A DNA stretch of 64,000 nt from Prosapia bicincta (Eukaryota > Arthropoda > Insecta > Hemiptera > Cercopidae): the NCBI GenBank assembly GCA_036971475.1, contig JBAIZL010000002.1, positions 354,700,082-354,764,081 of the forward strand. Reading direction: 5' to 3'. Shown piece after piece: positions 25,261 through 35,884 of the stretch; positions within the stretch are counted from its first letter, which is position 1, and each line of letters begins with the position of its first letter. The position numbers and the translations under genes are program-made. The notes beneath the pieces were generated by a model that saw nothing but the letters and a program-made list of their open reading frames with translations, had not been told where the DNA came from and ran no database searches.

Positions 25261-27274
25261 AACGACTGGATGAAGTAAAACAGTGAAAACTTGTACTCGT
25301 GATTGGATCGGTAGTTCACAACAATTTCTAGCCGCTATCACTTACAAACACACTTCTGAGAGGTGATCACCGTTCGTAGATAGTTTTGCAGATGTACATG
25401 TATATGTAAGTGATAAGACATGATATGCAGAATTGCTGTGTCAAGTTCGCCCTTATCTTGGAACCACTAACCTTACACAAGTCTGTCTGATATGACAACA
25501 TGAACTGCGACATTCGGACATTCTTTCTTAGGTAAGAGGTACAAGCTATGTATAGAGAAGAATTAAGATTTAGACTTAGCAGTCGAAAAGTGGCATACAT
25601 TTCGTACAATTTATATGTTTACGAGTATGTTGAAATCGTTATAAGATATTTACCATCCATAAATTGTAATAAAAGTCTCTATCATTCACAAATGTTTACT
25701 TTTAACTAAAATTAAACAATTATATCTTGGAATTTTCTACATTTTTCCTTAATTTAATTTATCACTACAGCTATTTAATTCTTGTTACTCTCAAATGCTA
25801 TTTCCAACTTGGAATTAGAAAATCTTCATTACTTATAATTATATCTAAAATTTCCAGTTTATCATTTTTACAAACCGTAAATTTCTTCTTACAATTGTCT
25901 GTAGAATATTTATTTACGCATTATTAGGCCTATTTCTATCGAAATTCTATTCTTCTATCAATTACGACTTGTTAAAAAACCAAAACTCTTTTTTAAATAT
26001 CAAAAGGAACGAAATTGTGTAGCCCGTGTACAATGAATAATTATCTTGCAATGTTAAAGTTTAGTTTACTTTAAGCATTAGCAAATAAAAATAAATAAAA
26101 GACATACACTAAACTCACAACCTATTCATTTATTTACTCAATGACAAAGTCATCATCAGTGAGTGTTGCTAGTACAAACTCTAACTTACAGTTTGTTTTA
26201 CCTTACTCTTATTAGAAATCAAAACAGATTCATCAATTTATTTCCGTGTTTGGGTCAGCGCTGTTAACGTTTATTTATAACGTTTTTAGGTCAGAATAAT
26301 GACTACTCCTTCAATAAATACACGAAGCCTGGCAACATTTATTTGTCACTTTAAATTTGTTTAGTGCCCAAAATGTGTGTCACGTTTCGGAATTTGTGAC
26401 CGTTAACATTCAGACCTAATAGATAAAGGATTATGTACATGAATATTGTCAATCAAGTTAAATAAAAAAAAACACATTTGCGATTACATTGTGAATAAAA
26501 CCACAAATATTATTTGTAAATAGATAAATCATGTTTCATACAGTAACATATTTTTTCAAGTTTATGAAGTTTTGTTTTAAACAGATGTTTATTATTTCCA
26601 AATTTCGAAAGAGAAGAACCAAGTTACATCAATTTTCAAAACATTTCATTTAGTCTTAATGCCAAAATATATATGCAAAGTAATGTAAAAACAAAATTTT
26701 ATCCGAAAAATATAAGCATAACCTGCATGCAATGATTACAAATCAACATTAAAATTGTAAACTTTAATTACAAAAAACATATTTTAATAATGATACACTA
26801 CCTGGTAAAAATGTTTGTAACCGTCTAAGACAATTATCTTTAACCTCAAAAATGTAACTAAATAGAAGATATTAAGCCCAAATAATTAAATATATACAGA
26901 AAAAGTGTTCAGAGATATATATTAAATATATATTAAAATAATTAGTCTGGGTTTAGTGATTTTAAAAAGAATAAATTGAATAGCCTCTTTGGTACTACAC
27001 GACTTGTGGTTTTAAACCACCAATTAGTATAAAGATATTGGCGTCGGCTATGTGTCTGAAGTCGTCACAAGACACTCTCCACAAGAAGTGTGTCATACGG
27101 AAAATCCCCTAAACGTACCACGAACAAGAAGTGTGTGTAAATTCTAGTTCCTCATAAAATCTCGCCCACAAGTAAAAGTACACACTGTACACACTGTTTG
27201 GCGACACTAGCGCTCTGTGGTGCTAAAACTAGGAAGCGTTCAATGGTGTGCGAAAAATAGTCGTATGCAAACGA

Positions 27275-29688
27275 TTATGATTGCCAAACTCTAAATTTCT
27301 CTATGCTACAAAATAATAAACAATGCAGCGAGGCCGTTTCGTATGAAGGAATACGTTTGGCCTACATGTACAGACTTGCAGCGATAACGCATAGAACCGC
27401 AATGGCAGCCGGTGACCGCTATAGCAAGCCTAAAACTCGAGCGGCCGTGTCGTTGTTAATCTAGGCGCATGTTTATGATCTGAATACTGTATCAAATTAC
27501 TATGTAATATCGTCATACCACGGTATACATATATATAATCAGAAATCAGTGTAAATAATCAAATAGCATCAATGGATATATCCTATAGCTGCAAATGTAT
27601 CTAGATATAAAAGGTATATATGGAGAAACACTAATAAAGAGGCCCATCACAAAACGTGAATAAATATATGTTATAAAACGATCCTAAAACGATGCTAAAC
27701 CAACATGCATGCTATCATACATATTCGTATATACCATGTTAAGCCTACATACGTGATAGTCCACATAATGTGTTAAACAAATATGCATGTAAACCTGCAT
27801 ACATACTATGCTAAGCCGACTTACATGAATCCCTAAATGTGCCTACTATGTCGGTAAACCGCCGGCCAAAGCCTATATGATCTAAGCCTGACACACATTT
27901 ACACCTCGTCTATCAGGTAGAACCTGGCAACCGTATAATAAGGGAAGTACTATATGGTATAGCTAACAATGCATAACCTATCACGCCCATCACGGTCAAC
28001 AAATATTACAATATAATTAAAAAAAAAGTCGCGCAATCTCTATACATACAGTGCTAAGCCAACATTCAGGCATATATACTATGTTAAAACAGCGTGCAAT
28101 ATACTCTAAATAGCCAAATATACGTTGTTAAACCAATATGCAGGTTAACCTATATACATCCCGTTACCCACATATGCCTATATAATATGTTAAGCCTGTA
28201 TAAGTGATTGCCCTTATAGTGTGTTCAATAAATATGCGTGTAAACCAAATAAATACTCTGGTAAGCCAACATGCATGCTATCATAGATAGGCGTATATAC
28301 TATGTTAGGCCCACATATCGCGTTAAACAAACATGTGTAAGCCACCATACATATTATACTAAGCCGACAAGGGCCTACAAATTGTAATACATTATATCCA
28401 CTGCATAGTTTAGCTAAACGGCTATCACACACTATCCTACAGGTACCACATAATACCTGATCAATAACACATAGTATCCAATGCATAGCCTGACGAAGGT
28501 TTAATATATAGTATCCAGAGGCCTCGCTAACGATTAACACGTTGTATCCATAAGGCCTACTATGTCGGTAAACCACAGGCCCATGCTTATATGATCAGAG
28601 TCCGACACACATTTTCACCCCGTCTATCAGGTAGAACCTCAGGCAGGCGGCTGTATAATACGGGAAGTACTATATCGTATAGCTAACAATGCATAACTTA
28701 TCACGCCCATGACGGTCAGCAAATACTACAATATAATTAAAAAAAAGTCGCGCAACCTATATACATACAGTGCTAACCAATATAGACAAATATAATATGT
28801 TAAACCAACATGCAATATAATCTAAATAGCCATATATACACTGTTAAACAAATATGCGTGTAAACCTACATAAATACTATGGTAAGCCAACATGCATGCT
28901 ATCATACTATGTTAAGCCCAAATACATAATAGAATACATAATGTGTTAAACATATATGTGTGTAAGCCAGCATAGATATTATGCTAAGAAGACATGGACC
29001 TACAAAGTATAACACATTATATTCGGTGCATAGTTTAGCTAATGGATATCACACACTAACCTACAAACTGCCCACAAATTACCACATAATACCTGATACA
29101 TAGCCCGGATAATCATTAACGCATAGCGGCCTATGCAAGTCATGACTAGGGCTAACACAACATATTCAAACCATAGCCTGACTAGGGCTAACACATAGTA
29201 TCCGATGAGAAGTATGAATACAAAGTAACACATAATATCCGTTGCATAGCTCGGCTAAAGGTCGTCATATAGCACCCGAAGTATAGCTTGACAAACACAT
29301 AGCATCTCATGAGCGGCGTGATATAAGGTAACACCTAGTATCCGATACACAACCTAGGATCGAATATGACGTCATCCAGGTGGAGAACAAGATGGTGGCA
29401 ATGTTGATACCGACTTCAAAAGGGCTATGGCCTGTGTAGGCTAGATCAAATAACCAACGTTTCAACTAAACTACGGTCATACGCGTAGTTTAACCAACCA
29501 ACATACGTGAAGTTCAAACGAACAGCATTGACACCAAGTCCAAATAGGCTATGGCGGCTATGCCCAGATCAACGTATCAGCTAATCAAAATGAAAAACTT
29601 ACGCTAATCAACCAACATCTACACCGAGGTCAAATGGGTTATGGTTAGCGAAGGCGCTGGCAAAAGCTTTAAGCCTTAGACATAGTTA
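27275..29688 (+). repeat. Giant palindrome, left arm (2.41 kb)
   Basis: The arm is the inverted copy of 30921-33336: a base at x in this arm pairs with the base at about 60609 minus x. The outer match starts at TTATGATTGCCAAACT and the inner match ends at CATAGTTA. Only scattered single-base differences were seen, so identity is about 99%. Inside the arm, a block starting GCCTACTATGTCGGTAAACC occurs twice (27841 and 28555), so the arm is itself built from two units of about 714 bp. Between 28380 and 29360 there are degenerate units of about 40-50 bases around ACACATA.TATCCG and CATAGCCTG. The minus-strand frames of 64 and 120 codons have no recognisable domain. Confidence 0.97.
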
Positions 29689-30920
29689 TAGCTATCAACG
29701 CATACCAAAATAGCTATGCAGAAACCGTCAAGGCCATTACACATATTGTACAGGTATGTTCTCCATACCTGTCAAAACTGTTACCGGCTCATAATCTAAG
29801 ACAGTGGTTACGTAACGCCCTTTATCAATTTAAGACCTTAAGAGATATCTTCGTAAAGACAGCTACCAATCCATACTATATCACAATAGTTACGTTAGAG
29901 CTACCGCTGCTCACCCTACCATAATAGCTACGTACAGACGGTTAATATTGTATAACCTATCACAAGACTTATGTAAAAACAGCTAGGCATAACCTGTCAC
30001 ACAATAACTGCGTAAAGGCAGCTAACAAGGCCTACCCCATTAAAATAGCTACGAAAAGATAACATCCAATACATACCCTATCATATTAGCTATGTAAAGA
30101 CAATAAATGCGTAAAGGCAGCTAACAAGGCCTACCCCATTAAAATAGCTACGAAAAGATAACAACCAATACATAACTTATCATAATAGCTATGTAAAGAC
30201 AGCTAAAGATGCATAACCTAACTCAGTAATGATTGCTATTAAATAATGAACCATTACACTAGCCACGTAAAGACAGCTACCAACATCACAATAGCTACGT
30301 AAAAACAGTTATCGATCCGTGACCAAGATAATACTTACGTAAGATCTATATCAGTGCTAAGACAATAGCTCCGTAAGGAAAACCTACCGCTTCATGAACT
30401 ACGACAACAGCAGGGTGTGGACGGCCACCAATACATTACTTATCACAGCTACCAACACATAACTCGTCACACTAGCTAAGTAAATAGCGCTACGATTGAA
30501 TAGCCTATCACACAGGCTATTTGGGGGTCACTAACTATACCATCACAATATCTCTGTACATGGCAGATGGCGTGATGATCCTCATCTTTATCGCACACCT
30601 AACAGTAGGTTAGGTTAGAAGCACTCTGGCTAGCTTAGGTTAGTGGGTTGAAAATAATTTTTTCTAAAAACTACCCCTCTAGACGTGGTTGAACACCCAA
30701 CAGTAGGTTAGGTTAGAAGCACTCTGGCTAGCTTAGGTTAGTGGGTTGAAAATATTTTTTTCTAAAAACTACCCCTCTAGACGTGGTTGAACCCTCCCCC
30801 AAGGCTACGATCAAGGTCACATCGACCGCCTGCATCATCCAAAACCACCCCTAACTTTCAAAGGTTGGTCGTATCTCCATCACGGGCATCAGTGACCTGT
30901 GGTTGTAGACCATAGGCTAT
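29689..30920. repeat. Palindrome spacer with degenerate tandem units
   Basis: The 1.23-kb unpaired centre is largely made of degenerate units of about 45-50 bases around AATAGCTACGTAAAGACAGC and CATAACCTATCA (29690-30550). A stretch with GCGTAAAGGCAGCTAACAAG is directly duplicated 99 bases apart (30010 and 30109). The last part, 30598-30790, is the TTAGG-containing direct repeat listed separately. No gene is seen. Confidence 0.8.
30598..30790. repeat. TTAGG-containing module, two direct copies
   Basis: Two copies about 88 bases apart of AACAGTAGGTTAGGTTAGAA, CTCTGGCTAGCTTAGGTTAG, GGGTTGAAAATA, TTTTTTCTAAAAACTACCCC and TCTAGACGTGGTTGAAC. The next bases (GGCTACGATCAAGGTCAC and so on) continue as in a third copy at 35215-35400. 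The GGTTAGGTTAG part has the arthropod telomere unit TTAGG but is far too short to be a telomere. Confidence 0.9.
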
Positions 30921-33336
30921 TAACTATGTCTAAGGCTTAAAGCTTTTGCCAGTGCCTTCGCTAACCATAACCCATTTGACCTCGGTGTAGATGTTGGTTG
31001 ATTAGCGTAAGTTTTTCATTTTGATTAGCTGATACGTTGATCTGGGCATAGCCGCCATAGCCTATTTGGACTTGGTGTCAATGCTGTTCGTTTGAACTTC
31101 ACGTATGTTGGTTGGTTAAACTACGCGTATGACCGTAGTTTAGTTGAAACGTTGGTTATTTGATCTAGCCTACACAGGCCATAGCCCTTTTGAAGTCGGT
31201 ATCAACATTGCCACCATCTTGTTCTCCACCTGGATGACGTCATATTCGATCCTAGGTTGTGTATCGGATACTAGGTGTTACCTTATATCACGCCGCTCAT
31301 GAGATGCTATGTGTTTGTCAAGCTATACTTCGGGTGCTATATGACGACCTTTAGCCGAGCTATGCAACGGATATTATGTGTTACTTTGTATTCATACTTC
31401 TCATCGGATACTATGTGTTAGCCCTAGTCAGGCTATGGTTTGAATATGTTGTGTTAGCCCTAGTCATGACTTGCATCGGCCGCTATGCGTTAATGATTAT
31501 CCGGGCTATGTATCAGGTATTATGTGGTAATTTGTGGGCAGCTTGTAGGTTAGTGTGTGATATCCATTAGCTAAACTATGCACCGAATATAATGTGTTAT
31601 ACTTTGTAGGTCCATGTCTTCTTAGCATAATATCTATGCTGGCTTACACACATATATGTTTAACACATTATGTATTCTATTATGTATTTGGGCTTAACAT
31701 AGTATGATAGCATGCATGTTGGCTTACCTTAGTATTTATGTAGGTTTACACGCATATTTGTTTAACAGCGTATATATGGCTATTTAGATTATATTGCATG
31801 TTGGTTTAACATAGTATATATGCCTATATTGGTTAGCGCTGTATGTATATAGGTTGCGCGACTTTTTTTTAAATTATATTGTAGTATTTGCTGACCGTCA
31901 TGGGCGTGATAAGTTATGCATTGTTAGCTATACGATATAGTACTTCCCGTATTATACAGCCGCCTGCCTGAGGTTCTACCTGATAGACGGGGTGAAAATG
32001 TGTGTCGGACTCTGATCATATAAGCATGGGCCTGTGGTTTACCGACATAGTAGGCCTTATGGATACAACGTGTTAATCGTTAGCGAGGCCTCTGGATACT
32101 ATATATTAAACCTTCGTCAGGCTATGCATTGGATACTATGTGTTATTGATCAGGTATTATGAGGTACCTGTAGGATAGTGTGTGATAGCCGTTTAGCTAA
32201 ACTATGCAGTGGATATAATGTGTTACAATTTGTAGGTCCTTGTCGGCTTAGCATAATATGTATGGTGGCTTACACATGTTTGTTTAACGCGATATGTGGG
32301 CCTAACATAGTATATACGCCTATCTATGATAGCATGCATGTTGGCTTACCAGAGTATTTATTTGGTTTACACGCATATTTATTGAACACACTATAAGGGC
32401 AATCACTTATACAGGCTTAACATATTATATAGGCATATGTGGGTAACGGGATGTATATAGGTTAACCTGCATATTGGTTTAACAACGTATATTTGGCTAT
32501 TTAGAGTATATTGCACGCTGTTTTAACATAGTATATATGCCTGAATGTTGGCTTAGCACTGTATGTATAGAGGTTGCGCGACTTTTTTTTTAAATTATAT
32601 TGTAATATTTGTTGACCGTGATGGGCGTGATAGGTTATGCATTGTTAGCTATACCATATAGTACTTCCCTTATTATACGGTTGCCAGGTTCTACCTGATA
32701 GACGAGGTGTAAATGTGTGTCAGGCTTAGATCATATAGGCTTTGGCCGGCGGTTTACCGACATAGTAGGCACATTTAGGGATTCATGTAAGTCGGCTTAG
32801 CATAGTATGTATGCAGGTTTACATGCATATTTGTTTAACACAATACGTGGACTATCACGTATGTAGGCTTAACATGGTATATACGAATATGTATGATAGC
32901 ATGCATGTTGGTTTAGCATCGTTTTAGGATCGTTTTATAACATATATTTATTCACGTTTTGTGATGGGCCTCTTTATTAGTGTTTCTCCATATATACCTT
33001 TTATATCTAGATACATTTGCAACTATAGGATATATCCATTGATGCTATTTGATTATTTACACTGATTTCTGATTATATATATGTATACCGTGGTATGACG
33101 ATATTACATAGTAATTTGATACAGTATTCAGATCATAAACATGCGCCTAGATTCACAACGACACGGCCGCTCGAGTTTTAGGCTTGCTATAGCGGTCACC
33201 GGCTGCCATTGCGGTTCTATGCGTTATCGCTGCAAGTCTGTACATGTAGGCCAAACGTATTCCTTCATACGAAACGGCCTCGCTGCATTGTTTATTATTT
33301 TGTAGCATAGAGAAATTTAGAGTTTGGCAATCATAA
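30921..33336 (-). repeat. Giant palindrome, right arm (2.42 kb)
   Basis: Inverted partner of 27275-29688. The 64-codon frame at 31376-31570 matches the left-arm frame with one substitution. The frame at 32178-32396 matches the 3' part of the 120-codon left-arm frame, which is broken here by a single change near 32160 (TGTGGTACC versus GAGGTACC). Other differences seen are few. The arm stops abruptly at TCATAA, and the flank beyond does not match the left flank. Confidence 0.97.
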
Positions 33337-34046
33337 CCCTTTGCCCCGCATCAGCCATTTTATTTAGGGGTAGGCCACTCTGGTTATAGGTGCGCATGTC
33401 GCTCGTACGTCATCAGATATATTAAATCTTTACGTGGGCCTGATAGGTTATGCATTGGTAGATGTACCTTATAGTACTTCCCATATTATACGATTGCCAG
33501 GTTCTACCTGATATATGAGGTGAAACTATCTCAGTTCATATAGGCTGTGACCAGTGATTTACCGACATAGTAGGCGCATTTAGGGATTCATGTATGTATG
33601 CAAGCTTGCGTATTTGTTTAACACATTATGTGGGCTATCGTATATATTGGTTTAGCTATACCTTATAGTACTCCCCATATTATACGGTTGCCTGCCCGTG
33701 GTTCTACCTGACATATGAGGTGAAACTATCTCAGTTCATATAGGCTTTGGCCGGTGATTTACCGACATAGTATGTCGGCCTAGCATAGTATGTATGTAGG
33801 CTTGCATATTTGTTTAACACATTATGTGGGCTGTCATATATATTGGTTTAACACGTTATATAGGCCTTCTCGTCTTACATTGACCGTTTACGTAGGCCTA
33901 CCGGGCCCCTGCGTTGTGATTGGTCGATTCAACTTGTTGACTATTTGAACTCTATGTAGGTCGTTGGTCGTTTGATCTAACCGATCATTTTTTGGTAATT
34001 TCATATATTATTTGATAACCACCCCCACTTGATGCCTGAATCCAGG
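33337..34046. repeat. Right flank with two more palindrome-type units
   Basis: Two shorter relatives of the arm's internal unit lie here in right-arm orientation, about 200 bp apart. Each has TATAGTACT.CCCATATTATACG, GGTTCTACCTGA, TGAGGTGAAACTATCTCAG and GATTTACCGACATAGTA (33561 and 33761), then TTTGTTTAACACATTATGTG. They are diverged from the arms, so the family predates the palindrome. The rest, to 34046, is unassigned. Confidence 0.75.
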
Positions 34047-34475
34047 GTTACTTTACCTATCGGCTGGCTTCGAGATGGCTTTTACCTGAGTCCTTGCTCC
34101 GTGTTTGCTTTACCTATGGTCTAACTCCATGGTAGCTTTACCTAGGCCCCGACTCCATGGTAGCTTTACCGATGGTCTGCCTCAATGGTAGCTTTACCTA
34201 AGGCCTGGCTCCTAGGCGGCTTTACCTCAAGCCTGACTCCGCGGTTACTTTAACGGAGGTCTGACACCCGGGTGGCTTTACTTAAGGGCTGGCTTCGGGT
34301 TGGCTATACCTAAGGCCTAGCTCCTGGGGGCTTTACCTCTAGCACGACTCCTGGTGTGACTTTACCGAAGGTCCGACACCTGGATGGCTTTACCGATGGT
34401 TTGGCATAAGGGATGGTTTTACCTGTGGCCTTGCTCCACAGATAGCTTTACCTAAGATATGGTGGAGGTATTTCT
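34047..34475. repeat. Degenerate 28-bp minisatellite
   Basis: About 15 units of 27-29 bases follow the pattern GCTTTACCTAAGGCCTGGCTCC then GGTG or ATGGTA. Units differ at many positions, so the array is old. About three more units lie at 34735-34815, after a copy of the palindrome-edge sequence. The unit is GC-richer than its surroundings. No reading frame runs through it. Confidence 0.85.
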
Positions 34476-34534
34476 CTTGGTAGTTGATATAGCAACCGTC
34501 CTAGCCCTGCTCTTGTGTAGCTTTACTTATAGGC

Positions 34535-34705
34535 TGACTGCATTGTTTATTAATTCAGTAGGATAGACAAATTTTGAGTTTGCCAACCCATGTGCCCCTC
34601 GTCACCCATATCATTTAGGGGTAGACCACTATAGTTAGGGTGAGCCTACTACTTGCCTAGAGTCGCTCGAGCGCTGATACTTCATCAGATAACCATTAAA
34701 TCTTT
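34535..34705. repeat. Diverged copy of the palindrome's outer edge
   Basis: The order GCATTGTTTATTA, AGTTTG.CAA, TTTAGGGGTAG.CCACT, GTCGCTCG and CATCAGATA..ATTAAATCTTT is shared with 33285-33435, which straddles the right end of the palindrome. The edge sequence is thus part of an older direct repeat of about 1.25 kb spacing. Confidence 0.7.
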
Positions 34706-34876
34706 CCAAAGTTACCCCCACCACCCAAGCTATTCCAGGGTTACTTTACCTAAGGGCCTGCCTCGAGATGGCTTTACCTCGAGCATGACTCCTAGGTGGC
34801 TTTTACCTAGGACCTCGATCATTTTTGGCAATCTGAAAACCGTTGATCCCACCCACACAGCCTACCATAATGGACA

Positions 34877-35110
34877 CATATCCCGTACGGTACTTCGATC
34901 ATACCGATCGATTTTTGGCAATTTCATATTTTATTTAAAAACTACCCCTAGGTGAACCGCCCCCGCAATGGTCCAAAAAGGACTCTAGACATATCCTGTA
35001 CTGTCTGTTGATCCATCCGATCGATTTTCGGCAATTTCATATTTTTTGTAAAAACTACCCCTAGGTGAAACTACCCCTCAGCAGCCCGTATTAGACCCTA
35101 AACTCACCCT
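34877..35110. repeat. 113-bp direct repeat, two copies
   Basis: CATATCC.GTAC starts at 34877 and 34990. Both copies continue with CCGATCGATTTT.GGCAATTT, CATATTTT and AAAAACTACCCCTAGGTGAA. A more diverged relative lies at about 33975-34030 (TTTTTTGGTAATTTCATAT, then ACCACCCCC). The phrase AAAACTACCCC also occurs in the TTAGG module, linking the two families. Confidence 0.8.
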
Positions 35111-35214
35111 ATAGGTCAAGAAACGTTTTTCCAAAAATTTTTCGAAAACTACCCCCACCCCCCAATCCATCCCCGGAGCATCCCCCAGGTATTGTCCTGA
35201 ACGTGGCCGAGGTC

Positions 35215-35440
35215 ATCCCCCACACGTAGGTTAGGTTAGGTTAGATCCATTTTGGCTAGCTTAGGTTAGTTGGCTGGAATTTATTTTTTTTCGAAAAACT
35301 ACCCCCACCCCTCTAAACGTGGTCAAAACCACCCCTATGGCTTGGATCAGGGTCGCGACGTCCGCCCACATCATCCGAAACTACCCCTAACTTATAGTCC
35401 TAGGTTAAGTAGAGGCCGAGTTAGGGGTGGTGCGCGCTAT
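35215..35440. repeat. TTAGG-containing module, third copy
   Basis: The segment has GTAGGTTAGGTTAGGTTAG, TTTTGGCTAGCTTAGGTTAG, TCGAAAAACTACCCC, CTAAACGTGGTCAAAA, GGCTTGGATCAGGGTCGCGA and ACATCATCCGAAACTACCCC. Its order and orientation match 30598-30870 in the palindrome spacer. It is diverged from that pair. Confidence 0.8.
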
Positions 35441-35884
35441 TCTAAGCCGAGTCCTACTAATAGCTCATTTCCAACACAGTTGTTTTCTGTTGATTTTCAA
35501 CCAAGTCATGATGACCATAAAGAAAATTATGAGATACAATTTTCAGTTAAAAAATAGTAGCTCAAGAAAAGATGGAATCGAATAGATTTGCAGGTATTTA
35601 TATACATTTTACTGAAAGAAGTGAAAGAAATTATCTGTAAAATTTCATTGAATAATTTCATATGGATCAAGTTATTGAAAACGTAGACACCTGGGTAGAA
35701 ATTACTTTATTTTAAAATTTATTCATTTTACACTGCAATTAATATTTCCCTCACTGTGTTTAAGCCACACAGAACTGCTTTGATTATGACCTAAGTACGC
35801 CCCTCTACTAATCTGAAGGTCGCATACTTTTAGGGTAGGACAATTTTAAGTTATAGGCTTCTCTTATTCTTAGAGTGTATAGAA
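35441..35884. other. Non-coding sequence
   Basis: AT-rich sequence between the TTAGG module and the VNTR-bearing block. No gene or repeat is recognised. Confidence 0.5.

Larger units (their letters stand above)
23745..27274. other. AT-rich non-coding sequence
   Basis: About 3.5 kb with no convincing gene. It holds a TA microsatellite (24683-24731) and a second copy of the dispersed repeat (24990-25260). At about 26130-26165 the minus strand reads CTGATGATGACTTTGTCA, a hairpin like the foldback cores but without the following GAAA. From about 26990 the composition becomes less AT-rich towards the palindrome. Confidence 0.6.

Noticed and set aside
28214..32396. Matching frames of 64-120 codons in the two palindrome arms
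   Set aside because: Their agreement follows from the arms being the same DNA; one arm has a stop, and there is no domain, codon bias or splice structure.
30605..35240. Interstitial telomere
   Set aside because: Only two or three TTAGG units occur at each site, always inside the same longer module.
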